From positions 104,938,442 through 105,002,441 of the forward strand of contig CM076846.1 in NCBI GenBank assembly GCA_039519185.1: 64,000 nucleotides of DNA, written 5' to 3'. Origin of the DNA: Astragalus membranaceus. Lineage: Eukaryota > Streptophyta > Magnoliopsida > Fabales > Fabaceae. Of this stretch, positions 1 through 10,264 are shown piece after piece. A program made the position numbers and the translations under genes. Positions within the stretch are counted from its first letter, which is position 1, and every line of letters begins with the position of its first letter. The notes beneath the pieces are model-generated. The model saw only the letters and a program-made list of their open reading frames with translations. It was not told the DNA's origin and searched no databases.

Positions 1-492
1 CACTTTTTCATTGATATTTTTGTTGTGTTGCTGTCTCACATTTTTGTTTTCTGGTGGTTTTATTTTCAAATAGATTAGATTAAGGTTATGGAATTGTTAT
101 CTGAAATTTGGGGTTTGAATGCCATGCTTCAGCTACTGGATTTGAAGAGTCTGCGTATGTGTTGCGGTGTTGCGAAGTATTTGACCACTGACCTTTCTTA
201 TTGAAGGTTTTGTTGAAGGTTTGTATTTATTCTTTTAGTATTTGATTCTGCCTTCTTATTGTATTGTATATAAAATCTATGTGCTTCAAGTATCTGATTC
301 TGCCTTATTGTATCTGATTATTTATTGACATGGAAAATGTGCTTTTATATTGCTCTCAATGAAAATTATATGATAATATTTTTGTTATCAAGATCATTAT
401 TTTTTTCCAATTTTAGTGAGAAAGATTGTAATAATTGTTTATTTATGTCAAATGTTAATAAGTGTTAGGTATTCTATGATAATTCCGATGTT
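1..492. other. Left flank, AT-rich, no confident gene
   Basis: AT-rich sequence. The only coding hint is a 38-codon ORF at 88-204 (+) that begins after an AG and carries a leucine-rich stretch (LLDLKSLRMCCGVAK) loosely like an F-box or leucine-rich repeat segment. It is too short to assign, and no following exon was recognised before the TGTAACACCC motif at 493. I see nothing else here. Confidence 0.3.
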
Positions 493-751
493 TGTAACAC
501 CCCAAATTCTTCATCCTATTATTATTTTTATTATTTTACATGTATGTATGTTATAGATTCTATATAGATATTTAAGTATACGTTTGGTTGGTAATTTGTG
601 AAGAACTAATTGCATTTTAATTACTTCTAAGTATTTCCTTATACTAAATTACTGTATAAATAATTATCTTGATATATTATTAGCATCATGGAATTAGTTA
701 TTTTTATATATGAAAGTGTGGAAAGGAGTTGGAGTTTTTTTTAAAAGAATA
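493..751 (+). repeat. Possible 5' piece of an old chromovirus-type LTR
   Basis: The segment starts with TGTAACACCCC, a typical start for long chromovirus LTRs, and runs to the GAATA target duplication (747-751) of the large Tat element. Continuing past that insertion at 60400, the sequence has an AAACCCTAAAT leader-like stretch, a TTCGTCAAACC motif near 61328 that also occurs in the Tekay-like LTRs here (for example 25130), and repeats near 62100. This suggests one interrupted LTR. No matching TG...CA end was found, so the call is inference. Confidence 0.35.
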
Positions 752-1095
752 TGTTCTCTACCGTACCTCTGGACGGGTATCCGATGCTAGACACCAAGTC
801 CGATCCGAGATAATTGGTAGTCGCGTTCCTGGTCAGTCTGACTTTGACTCCGATCCGGGGTGGTCGGTACCTGCAATGACACTCCGACGCTCAAGTCAGC
901 GGGTGAGCTAATTGCAAGTTAGGTGAATGGAAAGTGTGTACCTTTAAGGCTAGCATTGAATGCTTATTTATAGGTTTTTGGGACAAAAAGGGGACCATTG
1001 GATCTAGGTCTTAGATCTCCACCGTTGACTGATGGATTTGGCCTTTGGTGTTTGGGCCTTAGGCAGATTGGCCACTGAAGGCCCAATCTGTAACA
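752..1095 (-). repeat. 3' LTR of the Tat/Retand-like element
   Basis: This 344-bp LTR matches the 347-bp copy at 60048-60394. On the minus strand it starts TGTTACAGATTGGGCC and ends ...AGAACA. A TATA box (TATAAATA, minus strand) lies at 965-972. The purine tract at 1096-1110 adjoins it, which marks this as the 3' LTR. Confidence 0.88.
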
Positions 1096-1110
1096 GTTGC
1101 CCCCCAAGTC
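1096..1110 (-). other. Polypurine tract of the Tat/Retand-like element
   Basis: On the minus strand the sequence reads CTTGGGGGGCAAC directly before the LTR start TGTTACAG. This is the expected plus-strand priming site position and fixes the element's orientation. Confidence 0.75.
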
Positions 1111-1484
1111 GGGCCGTCTTGGGGCGGGCTAGACTTGTTTTTAGAAGACCGTGTTGAGCTTTCAAGGCGGCTGGGCTTTTACTTCTGCTCGCGTTTTGCC
1201 CCCAGCCTCCAAGCGTGAGGGACTCAGACTCAGGCCTTGCCGGTTTTCCGACGGTCGAGTTTAGAATCTCCTCTAGTGGTCGAAGGGCGAGCTTCCGAGA
1301 CCGGGGTGGGCCGAGTGACTCGAGGTGTTTCATTCACAGCGACGCATTGATTCCCATGCCTGTCATTGATGTCATTCGAGGGTGATTGGAGTAATGATGG
1401 CGCTTTGATCGACGCGCCTACCATAGGGGCTAGTGATGGGTCGCGTAGCTTAGGCCCAGACCCACTTTGAGGCCCTCAGTTCCC

Positions 1485-1493
1485 TATAAATAT
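1485..1493 (+). promoter_or_regulatory. TATA box, likely promoter of the antisense ORF
   Basis: TATAAATAT lies in a GC-rich context on the strand opposite to gag-pol, about 380 bp before the first recognisable antisense coding sequence. It is followed by a pyrimidine-rich leader-like stretch (1500-1660). Promoter activity is inferred from the motif and its position only. Confidence 0.5.
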
Positions 1494-1867
1494 GGGAGGG
1501 GACCTCCATCACTTGCACTGATTTCTGAGAATTGCTCTGACCTCCGATAGTAATCTCGTCTCTTAGCGTTTCATTTCAGGGTTCCGCGGCGAGTCTCAGC
1601 GAGATCGTTGAAGTACGTGATCAAATTTAAGTGTCGGCGAGCTTCCCATCTTGTAAGGTTAGTCCCCTTCTTTTATTTGTCCGCTTCTTGCTTTAGACTA
1701 TAGTCCAGGCCTCTTAGAACCCGTATTTATTAATACAGAGTGGGGGTCGTCAGGTCGGGTTCCGACTTGGTTGTGGACCCACTGTTTAGAATCAACTTGA
1801 CTCGGCAAGCCCCCATTTCTGCAGGTCCGATTTTGCGAGGACAAAACAAACCTGTCGGTCGAAGTAC

Positions 1868-3733
1868 GTGCTGGTGCCCCCGGGTCGGTTGGTCCCGAGG
1901 TTCAGGAAAGCCTGGGTTCCGCCCCCATCCCCTTTCACCGCTTTTCAGCAAGAGGCATTGGGGATTCTGAACATCGCCCCCTTCCAGCTTCATCCCAACG
2001 CATGGGCGTTCTTGCGGGCTTTCGAGCTGATGTGCATTCACTTAGAGAGGCCTATCTACTCCGATTTGTTCTTCTACCTCTTCGAGGTTAACAGGGGGCA
2101 CGAGGACCGGACTAAGGATTGATGGGAACACGTGATCTTCCGGGCTAGGAGGGGACTAAAAATTTTTATGCCCTATTCCGACTCTTTGAAAAATTGGAAG
2201 AGCAAATACTTCTTCGTCGAGCCAGTTAATGAGGAGGCCGTGAGGGATGTCGGCAAGTACGGTGCGGATGGGGAATCCCTGGAGTCCACCAAGTTTCAAA
2301 TAGGGTGGTCCCTCACCCATTTCAATCGGCGACCTCATGCATACACGGTCAGCTTAAGCAGGTTAAGTCCCATAGATCAGGAGTCTTTGGCGATCCTAAC
2401 CAATTTTACCGAGCTGATTCCCTAATGGGATCCCAAGAAGTTCGGAATCGATGTAGCCAGGCTGGTCGTGGCGGGCTCTAGGTCCCAAGTGTTGGCCGTG
2501 CTTGGTAGGTTTTGATAGCCGATAATGTCATTGATTTTAATTGTCTTTTCTCTTTTTTGAGGTCGCTTCCTTCAACATTTCTTCTTTTCTTTGTTTTGCA
2601 GATAATATGGGAACTGACAAATTTTCCCGCCTGAAGGCAATCTTGGAGAGGAGAGCCGGTGTCCAGCAAGATCCCCAAACCACTCCTCATCGGAGCGAGC
2701 CCATGCACGCCGTTCCTATCAACACTGTTACCGTGGCAAGTGTCGCTAGTGTTGAAGACCGGGCCGCCGACCTTCAACATCGAAAAAGACAGCGACCTCT
2801 GTCGCAGGAAGATCCTGCCTCCGCTTCCCAGGCCCCAAAAAAACGGGTGCAGACTGGGCAGGCTGGTTCCCCCGAGCTTCGAAGTAGAGTCGTCATGGGA
2901 AGCATAAAGCTTTGAGATCGTCTGGTATCTCAATCGACGGTGAGTTTCTGAAGAAGCACCTAGAGGATTCCCGGGTCGACCCGGTGGAAGCTGCCGCCAG
3001 GCTGTTTCGGCATCTGGCCGACGTTTCCAAATTCCAGAGGGCGGAGGCTGAGAGCCAGGAAAAAGGTAATAGAGGGGATTTGCTACCTTGATTTTTGCTT
3101 TTGGTAGCTCCGTTTCTTAATTTCGTTACTTCCACAATTTCAGGGGCCCTGGCAGAGAGGGATGTAGAAAGGGGTCTCCGGGCTTCACTACAGAAAAAGT
3201 ATGAGTCCCTGTCTTCGACTCTTGTGAAAACTCAAGAAGACCTGTCCGCACTCCAGGCGGACAGAGACAAACTCGAGGGAGAGAGGGATTCTGCTCTCAT
3301 TAAAAATAAGGAACTCGAGCTTGGAATTTCTGAGCTTGAGAACCAAGAGAGGGATGCCGTGGAGGTGGTTGCCGCATTGAGGGTCTGGATTTCTGAACTT
3401 GAAGCTGAGATTCAGAAAGCAGGGCAGATCAAGGCTGGGGCTAGCACAGATCCTTCGCTCCGGGTTGCCGATCTAGAAGAGGAACTTAGGCAAGCTCGTG
3501 AGAAGATCTGGGACATCAAACTTGAGATGGCTGAGGTGGCCGACATGGTTGTCAAGGTGGCTCCAGAGAGCTTTGAAAAAGCGCTTGCCCAGATTGCCGT
3601 GATTCACGATTCCCTGTCTCTAGACCAGGAGGTTCTGAGCATGGATCACACTGTGGGAGGAGGGCAGATTGTCAAGGTCAAACCCGACTCTGAGGAGCGC
3701 AAAATTGTTTACCCGCGCCCATCCCCAGCCTGA
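1868..3733 (+). pseudogene. Antisense ORF of the Tat element (putative gypsy-type transposon domain protein), broken
   Basis: The open stretches join as exons: 1868-2504, 2602-3065 and 3144-3733. The introns (2505-2601 and 3066-3143) start GTAGGT and GTAATA, end in CAG, and restore frame (VL|DNMG and QEK|GALAER). The first part contains the LHPNAW motif and a segment ending WKSKYFFVEP, typical of the putative gypsy-type transposon domain (PF04195 family). The last exon encodes a long charged coiled coil (roughly ALAERDVERG through AREKIWDIKLEM). In-frame stops at 2120 and 2423 and a frame change near 2915 break it. The protein is encoded opposite to pol, as in Retand/Grande-type elements. Its function is unknown. 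Element A is inserted 33 bp after the stop. Confidence 0.72.
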
Positions 3734-3766
3734 TTTGCGAGTAGTAGTATTTTTCCAGTACGTTAG

Positions 3767-5321
3767 TGTAGCGACCGAAAAATCCGGGTGAAGATTCCTC
3801 GAAGGTTTAAAAATGAAGCCGCCACCAAAGTTTAGTTTAAGGGGAAACATTGGAAAATCCATTTTGGAATGGATAAGGGTCCTTGAGACCAGATAAGGGT
3901 TCGGGAGTCGGTTATGCGTGGGGAAGGTATTAGTTGTAGGAAAGAATATTAATTTTGAAAATCTTTATTTTACCCCTTTTATTGTGAATTGAAAAAAATT
4001 AAAAGAAAGAAAAGACCTGATATTATTTTGAATTAAGAAATTATTTAGGAAAAGACTAAAAAAGGTTTTTTATTAGTGCACTTGACAGAGGTCGGCCGCC
4101 CTCTGCTCCTACGTATCTCTTGGTAGAGAATCAAATCACACGTAGTTCTTGGTAGAAAACTTTGTTTGTTGGTGTATTTTATTTAGGGATTTTAGGACTC
4201 TTGAGTGATCAGTTCATTTGTCCTAAAATGATGACTAATCCGTCTGTACAGTCGGCTTATGCCGCTATTTTCGGAAAATAGAGTTTTTGGAGTTTGGAAA
4301 ATGGTTTGATGTATGTTGGTTTGGTTTTATTGCAATAGGGATTTTAGGACTCTTGAGCCGTACGGCTCATTCATCCTAGAACGCTGACTAACCCGACTGT
4401 ACAGTCGACTTAATCCCCTATTTTGAAAGTTTGATTTGTGGAAAGAAATGAATTTGTGTTTATTTTGATTTAGAAATTGTCTGTTTAAAATAGGAATTTC
4501 AGGACATAATCCGTAACGGTTCATTAGTGACCTAAAAAGCAGACTAACCTGACTGTACAGTCGACTTAATCCCCTATTTTGTTCTTGAAAAAATTTCTTT
4601 ATTTATGAGAGGAAAAAGAATATTTTGTTTTTGTTTTGAATATGAACGAAATGTTAACAAAAAAGAAAAAACGAAAAGTGCAACTAGTGAAAAATATTTA
4701 TCATGAATATTTAAAAATAAACTAATTAAAAGAAAAATAAAAAAAAAGGAGGGGGACAGAGAGAGCGAGAGCTTCGCTAGGAGAGGGAGAGATTGTGTTC
4801 AGTGTTCTTGTTGAATCACTGCGGTGTGCTTTTCACTATGGACAGGGCCTCCTTTTATAGGTGAAGGGTTAGGTGAAGAGACTTGTTGGACAAGTTAACT
4901 TGCTAGGCAAGTCGACTTGTTGGGCAAGCAGCTTGTTGAGCTGAAGGTTAATGCTACTGACACCCCCTTTTATTATTTTCGTTCTTCTCTATTTTTTTGG
5001 ATTATTCTTATTTTTGTATATTTTTGATGATATTTTTGTATTTTTGGGCTTTTTGTATTATTTGGATACTTTATCGTAATATATATTTTATATTTTCTGA
5101 TTTTATTTCATTATTATTTTTATGGCTTTTTGATCAAAAGGACTAAATTAAGTCCAAAATACCGAACATAGGCCCATTTACTAAGAAGTGGCCCAATTAG
5201 GCAAACCGGTCTAAATTAAAACAAGACAGCGCTCGAAATGTCGTTCTCGTAATGATATGGACTTGTGAGACGGGGGCTAAAACAATTACGATAAATGATC
5301 GGACAAAATTGGGGTATAACA
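3767..5321 (-). repeat. 3' LTR of the Ogre-like element A
   Basis: This 1555-bp copy matches 32730-34321. Relative to that copy it lacks about 45 bp after 3927 (between TAG repeats) and differs by small indels near 4141-4155. It contains the two-hairpin module at 4081-4145. The adjoining sequence at 5322-5337 is the purine tract on the minus strand. Confidence 0.85.
4081..4145 (-). ncRNA. Two-hairpin RNA module, copy in the LTR of element A
   Basis: Read on the minus strand, CTACGTG pairs with TACGTAG (one G-U), enclosing TCTC/GAGA. A second hairpin CAGAGG/CCTCTG follows, then GTCAAG. The arrangement equals the modules at 9855, 11468 and 18132 but uses different paired bases in the stems. 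The structure is predicted by eye, and its role is unknown. Confidence 0.55.
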
Positions 5322-5337
5322 GCTGCCCCTCTTTATT
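5322..5337 (-). other. Polypurine tract of element A
   Basis: The minus strand reads AATAAAGAGGGGCAGC immediately before the LTR start TGTTATACC. The same tract precedes the 3' LTR of the other Ogre-like element (17300-17315), which supports a common family. Confidence 0.75.
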
Positions 5338-5395
5338 TATATTTTACTAGAAAAGGTGAATGGTTTTTAGATTTTCGTAGTAGAAATAAAAATAA

Positions 5396-5722
5396 GGGTA
5401 AAATATGTTTTTAGTCCCTACAAAATCGGCTCCTTCTAAGTTTAGTCCCTACATTAACGAAATAGGCGTTTTGGTCCTCATCTTATTTTTTTTGTTTTCA
5501 ATTTTAGTCCCTCATAACTTTTAATAGCGCTTCAAAACTTTTAATAGCGCTTATAAAAGGTCAAAAAAGCGCTATTAAAAGTTTTGAAACGCTATTAAAA
5601 GTAATGAGGGACTAAAATTGAAAACGGCAAAATAAGATGCGGACCAAAACTCCTATTTCGTTAATGTAGGGACTAAACTTTGAAGGAGCCGATTTTGTAG
5701 GGACTAAAAACATATTTAACCC
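5396..5722. mobile_element. Fold-back MITE, Mutator type, legume TTTAGTCCCT family
   Basis: Long terminal inverted repeats start GGGT(A/T)AAATATG and contain TTTTTAGTCCCTACAAAATC. The middle repeats (around 5515-5605, with AGCGCTATTAAAAG) are also inverted, so nearly the whole 327 bp folds on itself. The flanks TAAAAATAA (5387-5395) and TAAAAGTAA (5723-5731) are a 9-bp duplication with one mismatch, which fits Mutator-type insertion. Confidence 0.8.
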
Positions 5723-5731
5723 TAAAAGTAA

Positions 5732-7596
5732 AGATAGAATAGACGCTAATTTTGTCCGCTTAGGGGGAAGATGAGTTAGGGAAAAAAGGGACGAATAATA
5801 CTTGGCGTCTTAACCGAGAACAAAAAAGAAATGATCACTGGGGATCTGGAGGAGCACTGGGGCTCTAAAAGAGCATTTGGGCTCTAAGGGAGCACTGGGG
5901 ATCCAAGGGGTTGCCTAAACCCTGAAGGACCATTTGGGGTCCGAAGGTGCACTGGGGCTTTGAAGGACCACTGGGGGTCCTAAAGAGCACAAACTAGAAA
6001 TGGTACTAGTAAAATGGTATGCTCGGGGGTGACCTTTTTCGAGAGGCCGGAGGGGCAAGATCAGGTCGTTGACCTAATTTGCTCACCTCAAAGGACGTCC
6101 ACCATGTCTTAGGCTGACACAGCTAGTCTGAAGGACCCGGGGTCGGGTGATCTGTCGCGCTCAGTGGCGACATAGTGATCTTGAAGGTAGAGTTCGAAGT
6201 CGTTGCTTTGACATACTGGGTCGAACTGAACTGATGGACCTGGGGTCGGATGATCCATCGGTTGCTCGATAACGCGACGTGCGATCTGGAGTGAATGACC
6301 ATTGATGGTCTAAAGGAGCGCTTGGGGCTCTGAAGGACTGCTGGGGGTCCGAGACTCTGAATTGTGATATGAGACTAGTGCTTGGAGCACTGACTTTGAG
6401 GGAACAAACTATTGGGATTGACACATGGCGTGCTTGCCTATAACATACCTAATGAATGCATTTACCTGAGAAGGGAAAAGCTATCTATATTTGGCATGAC
6501 TGAAAATGCGATGAATGATGCGTGCGTGCAATGTAGGCATGTGCAATATGATAGGTGTTCGTTGGGGTAATGAGTGAGATGTGGCAGATGATGGGTGTTT
6601 GAAGCTGATGGAATATGAAAGTTGACGAACAGCGTATGTGGACGAATTCGATTGCAATGATTATATGCAAATGATATGATGAATGAAAGGAAGCACACGA
6701 ATGCATGGTATAATGATATGATTAGTGATGTAGAAAGTTTTTGTCAATGATGAATGAAAGGAAGCACACGAATGCATGGTATAATGATATGATTAGTGAT
6801 GTAGAAAGTTTTTTGGCAACGATGAGACCGGCACATGGCACGTCTATCGAAGCAAAATGTTATATGTGTGCATGCGTGTGATGTGTGCAATGTGAAAGCA
6901 GATAAACTACAAAAGGCTGTGAATTGTGGATTCTAGAGCTGATCGGAAACAAAAATTGATCAGTCGTGTATGCGAATACAGATAACATGTGAATGCAAAT
7001 GTATTGCTTAGATGCATGTGCTATGGTACATGCATGATTGCATGATGGAATGATTTATGCTATGATTTATTGATGATGCAAAGAGATTTTTTTGTAATTA
7101 TGAGAAATGAGACTTTTGATGCGAGAGGCAGAGAAGTAATCATTCCTTGAGAAAAGGTTTGAACTCAGACGTGGCAACCTCAAGGTTGTCATTCACATAC
7201 ACTGATGCAGTATTTAATTGCATTTGCAAGCTCGTTCACACTGTTCTTCCATTTGATTATGATGTCCCATGACGATTGAATTTTAGGTCCACGAAGTTAA
7301 CTCAGTGAGTTTCCAACTTCATATTAGTAACTTGTGTTCTCTCTCTTTGAAGCATTGTTTTAGTGAACATGTATAGTAGTGCAAATACAGATGAATGAGC
7401 CAGTTGACTCGGGGTATGGACAGATATGACACGTGAGGGGATGAATGGTAGGTTTTTGCCAAAGTCTTGAAAGGTATGTTCTCCCCAACTCTAGAAATGT
7501 GGGATTGCCCTAATTCATAGTTGATGACGGTGAATGCATAACTTGCCCCTGTCTAGTGGTGACAACAACTAGGGGTGTAGAGGAAACTATGAATTG
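5732..7596 (-). other. Noncoding 3' region of element A with tandem repeats
   Basis: No gene was found. At 5835-5990 a degenerate motif of the form CACTGGGG(A/C)TC(T/C) with GAGCA recurs about every 20-25 bp and reappears near 6310-6350. At 6678-6815 a 71-bp unit is present twice in tandem. The ORFs here are not conserved and are probably chance. Ogre-type elements commonly carry tandem repeats between pol and the 3' LTR. Confidence 0.6.
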
Positions 7597-7601
7597 GTAA
7601 T

Positions 7602-9027
7602 TATAACATCCCTAATTTTTAAAGACTCGTACTATGATGCCTAAGACCGAGTAACTATTTGTGGGAATAATTGGTCGTGTCTTGGGGATTAATAGTCTAG
7701 GAAAAGTCCAAAGAAATCCTACTCTACATTTAATTGTGGCTTAGTCATAATTTAATTAAACAATTCAGCTGAAGGGTAAAATCGTCATTTCGCCTCACAT
7801 CGAAGACGTATCAATTGAGTGAGCAGTTAGTCTCGACTCGAATGAGGATTAGTCGAGAAAACCTATGCCGAGCGGAAAGCCATAAGATTATTGGGGTTTT
7901 AGCCTCCAAACCATGACTTAGATGGGCCAAGGGCAGTTTGGTCATTTCACCACAGCTTAAGCCCTCAGCCCCTCCCACTCTCGCTCAGCGGAACCAACCT
8001 TAGCCACAACATCCTAAGACTTCCAGCTGAAAAGAAAGAAGGAAGCAAAACAGAAAAATAAAAACTCAAGAGAATAGGGAGAAAGTGGGGAGATATAAGA
8101 AGAAGAAGGGGTGGAGAGATCTTCTAGAATTCTGGATGCATGCAAGTGGTAGATAGCCCATCCTTTCCTATTTTCGAATTCCTCTCTAGTGCTACTAATT
8201 TCTGAAGCTCCCTCATCCTCCCTTGCATGTTACCATTTTCGAAGTCTTGAAGCTCCAAGTTTGAAGAAATGGAGTTTGAGAGATAGATGACCATGCATGT
8301 GCAGTAGGAGCTTGAGGTGAAGCAAACCTGAACCTACATTGTGGAGTGGAAGGTGTTTTGAAGGATATGGAGCTGCTGGTACAGATGGTGGAAGCTCAAT
8401 TTCGTAGATGCAAGTGATGGGGTTGATGATCTAAGTTCATCAGAATTTCTGGGTAAAATCCGTTTAAATACCTTCATTGTTTTCATCGTATCTCACTGTA
8501 CACTACTCTGATGATCGTGATTCTTGTCCCTCTGGAACCTAGACACAAAGCTCTTTATTTTGGACACAGGAACCGTATGATTTCATGGAGAAATGAGAGA
8601 GATATCCTGTTCACAAGTTACGGTTTCACAATCAAACACTGTCCTGGACCAGTCACCTTGTTTTGTTAATATCTCCCCATCTACTGGATGCATGAGCGTG
8701 AAACTTCTACCATCTGAAAGTAGACGAAATCCTCTTCAGAAAGGGCACTGATTTGAAGGAGTTTGGTTGCGAATTGACATAGATATGGCAGTTGCAAATT
8801 TGCAAACTGTTGCTGGAAAACAGAAAGAAGAAGCTGGAAATGTGATTCGTCGGATTTGGGATTCGAGTTGTCAAGTCGCGCGAGACGTCAATTCTATCCA
8901 CCGGAGAGGAGGTCAGTAGCAAGAGGAGTGTTGGTTGTTGAGTTCAGTTACCGAGGCATTCGGAGCGTGTTCGTGATTACGGGGATTGTTCGAGTGGTTA
9001 ACGGTCAGATTGTTCGAGCGAGGACGC
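7602..9027 (+). repeat. 5' LTR of the Tekay-like element, first part
   Basis: This part begins TATAACATCCC, where the partner LTR has TGTAACATCCC, so the terminal TG has mutated. It matches 23689-25114. It breaks at GACGC (9023-9027), the target site of the gag-only Ogre-like insertion. ORFs inside it recur in the other LTR and are not genes. Confidence 0.9.
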
Positions 9028-10244
9028 TGTCATACCCCAATTTTGTCCAGCTTAGATCAAAACCCTAATTTTCCACAAAAAATAAATAAATTGAAGAGCG
9101 AAGAGCCTTATGCACTGCATTTCGGATCCTACAAGGCATTCCAAGGTTTTTGAAATCATTTTTAGGGTTGAAACGCATTTTTCGGGCAAATTAGGGTTTT
9201 AGCGTCAAAAAGGGTATTTTGGTCAATTGTAATGGTTTTTTTTCAAAAAGGCTCAAAAAATATGTATAATTAAAAATATGAAATCTGAAATCAAAAATGA
9301 AAAATGAATAATAAAATAATATTGGATGTTTATTGTATTTTTAGAATTAGGGCTAATTCCTTTTAGGTGCTTTTTGCTTTTATCCATTTTTGGCCAAAGT
9401 AAGTACCAATTTCACAAGCAAACAACCTCCCTCACTCCACCCTCATGCCCTTCACTTCAGCCCCATCAAGTGCACATCACAAAAAAAGCCTTTCATCATG
9501 ACAAGCACACCTTTGAGTCCAATAACATTCAATACACAACATATTTTTACCTTCCTTCTCTCTACACCACTAAATACACACTAATTTATTCACCTCCTTC
9601 ACTCCACCCTCATGCCCTTCACTTCAGCCCCATCAAGTGCACATCACAAAAAAGGCCTTTCATCATGACAAGCACACCTTTGAATCCAATAACATTCAAT
9701 ACACAACATATTTTTACCTTCTTTCTCTCTACACCACTAAATACACACTAATTTCTTTATTTCCCTCTCACAACCTTAAACCCATTAGATCTTTGGCCTC
9801 CCAAGGATTTGAATAAGAACAGCTCACTTCTCTCCTCTCCAAAAAGACCAAGAACTACGTAGCTTTGAATTCTCCATCGCACCAGGAGATACGTAGGAGC
9901 GAGAGGCCAACTCTCGTCAAGCGCCAAAACTAAAAATTTTCATTAAGTCTTCTCACTCCCTTTTCAATAAAGAGGCAAAATAAAAGCATTTTCAAATCAA
10001 CACTTCAAACCACACATTTAATTAAAGGTTCCCTTTCGGTAGAAAGGAGGTACGGGGTGCTAATACCTTCCACATGCCTAACCGACCCCCGAACCCATAT
10101 CTCTAGTTTTCGAAAGACCATCCGCCTTGTCTAAAAGACCTTTTTTCAATGTTTTGGTCTTAAAATTAAAATATTGGTGGCGGCTCCATACCTTTTCCAC
10201 GTTGTACAATGAGAAGTCCGAACCGGATTTTTTGGGGTGCAACA
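9028..10244 (+). repeat. 5' LTR of the gag-only Ogre-like element
   Basis: This 1217-bp LTR contains an internal tandem duplication of 167 bp (units starting near 9426 and 9593). The duplication is shared with the 3' LTR and so predates this insertion. ORFs across the duplicated part are by-products. The two-hairpin module lies at 9855-9921. Confidence 0.92.
9855..9921 (+). ncRNA. Two-hairpin RNA module in the 5' LTR
   Basis: Stem 1 pairs CTACGTA (9855-9861) with TACGTAG (9890-9896). Inside it TCTCC (9871-9875) pairs with GGAGA (9885-9889). Stem 2 pairs CGAGAG (9900-9905) with CTCTCG (9911-9916), followed by GTCAAG (9916-9921). The same plan with changed but still pairing bases occurs in the leader at 11468-11529 and in element A. 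Confidence 0.6.
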
Positions 10245-10245
10245 G

Positions 10246-10264
10246 CTGGCGACTCCACTGGGGA
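10246..10264 (+). other. Primer-binding site of the Ogre-like element
   Basis: CTGGCGACTCCACTGGGGA lies two bases after the LTR end. The same site, slightly changed, follows the 5' LTR of element A on the minus strand. The sequence resembles the tRNA-Arg type site reported for Ogre elements. The tRNA assignment is from family knowledge. Confidence 0.8.

Noticed and set aside
88..204. F-box-like small gene
   Set aside because: 38 codons with a weak leucine-rich resemblance and no further exons seen. Not enough to call.
8707..9068. ORFs at 8707-8922 and 8856-9068, with twins at 24795-25162
   Set aside because: Duplicate because they lie in the two LTRs of the Tekay-like element. They end in different places after the insertion and have no domain.
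9326..9751. 141-codon ORF and its twin at 17606-18028
   Set aside because: Both lie in the LTRs of the Ogre-like element, span the 167-bp duplication and are low-complexity Ser/Thr/His/Pro-rich. No start context or domain.
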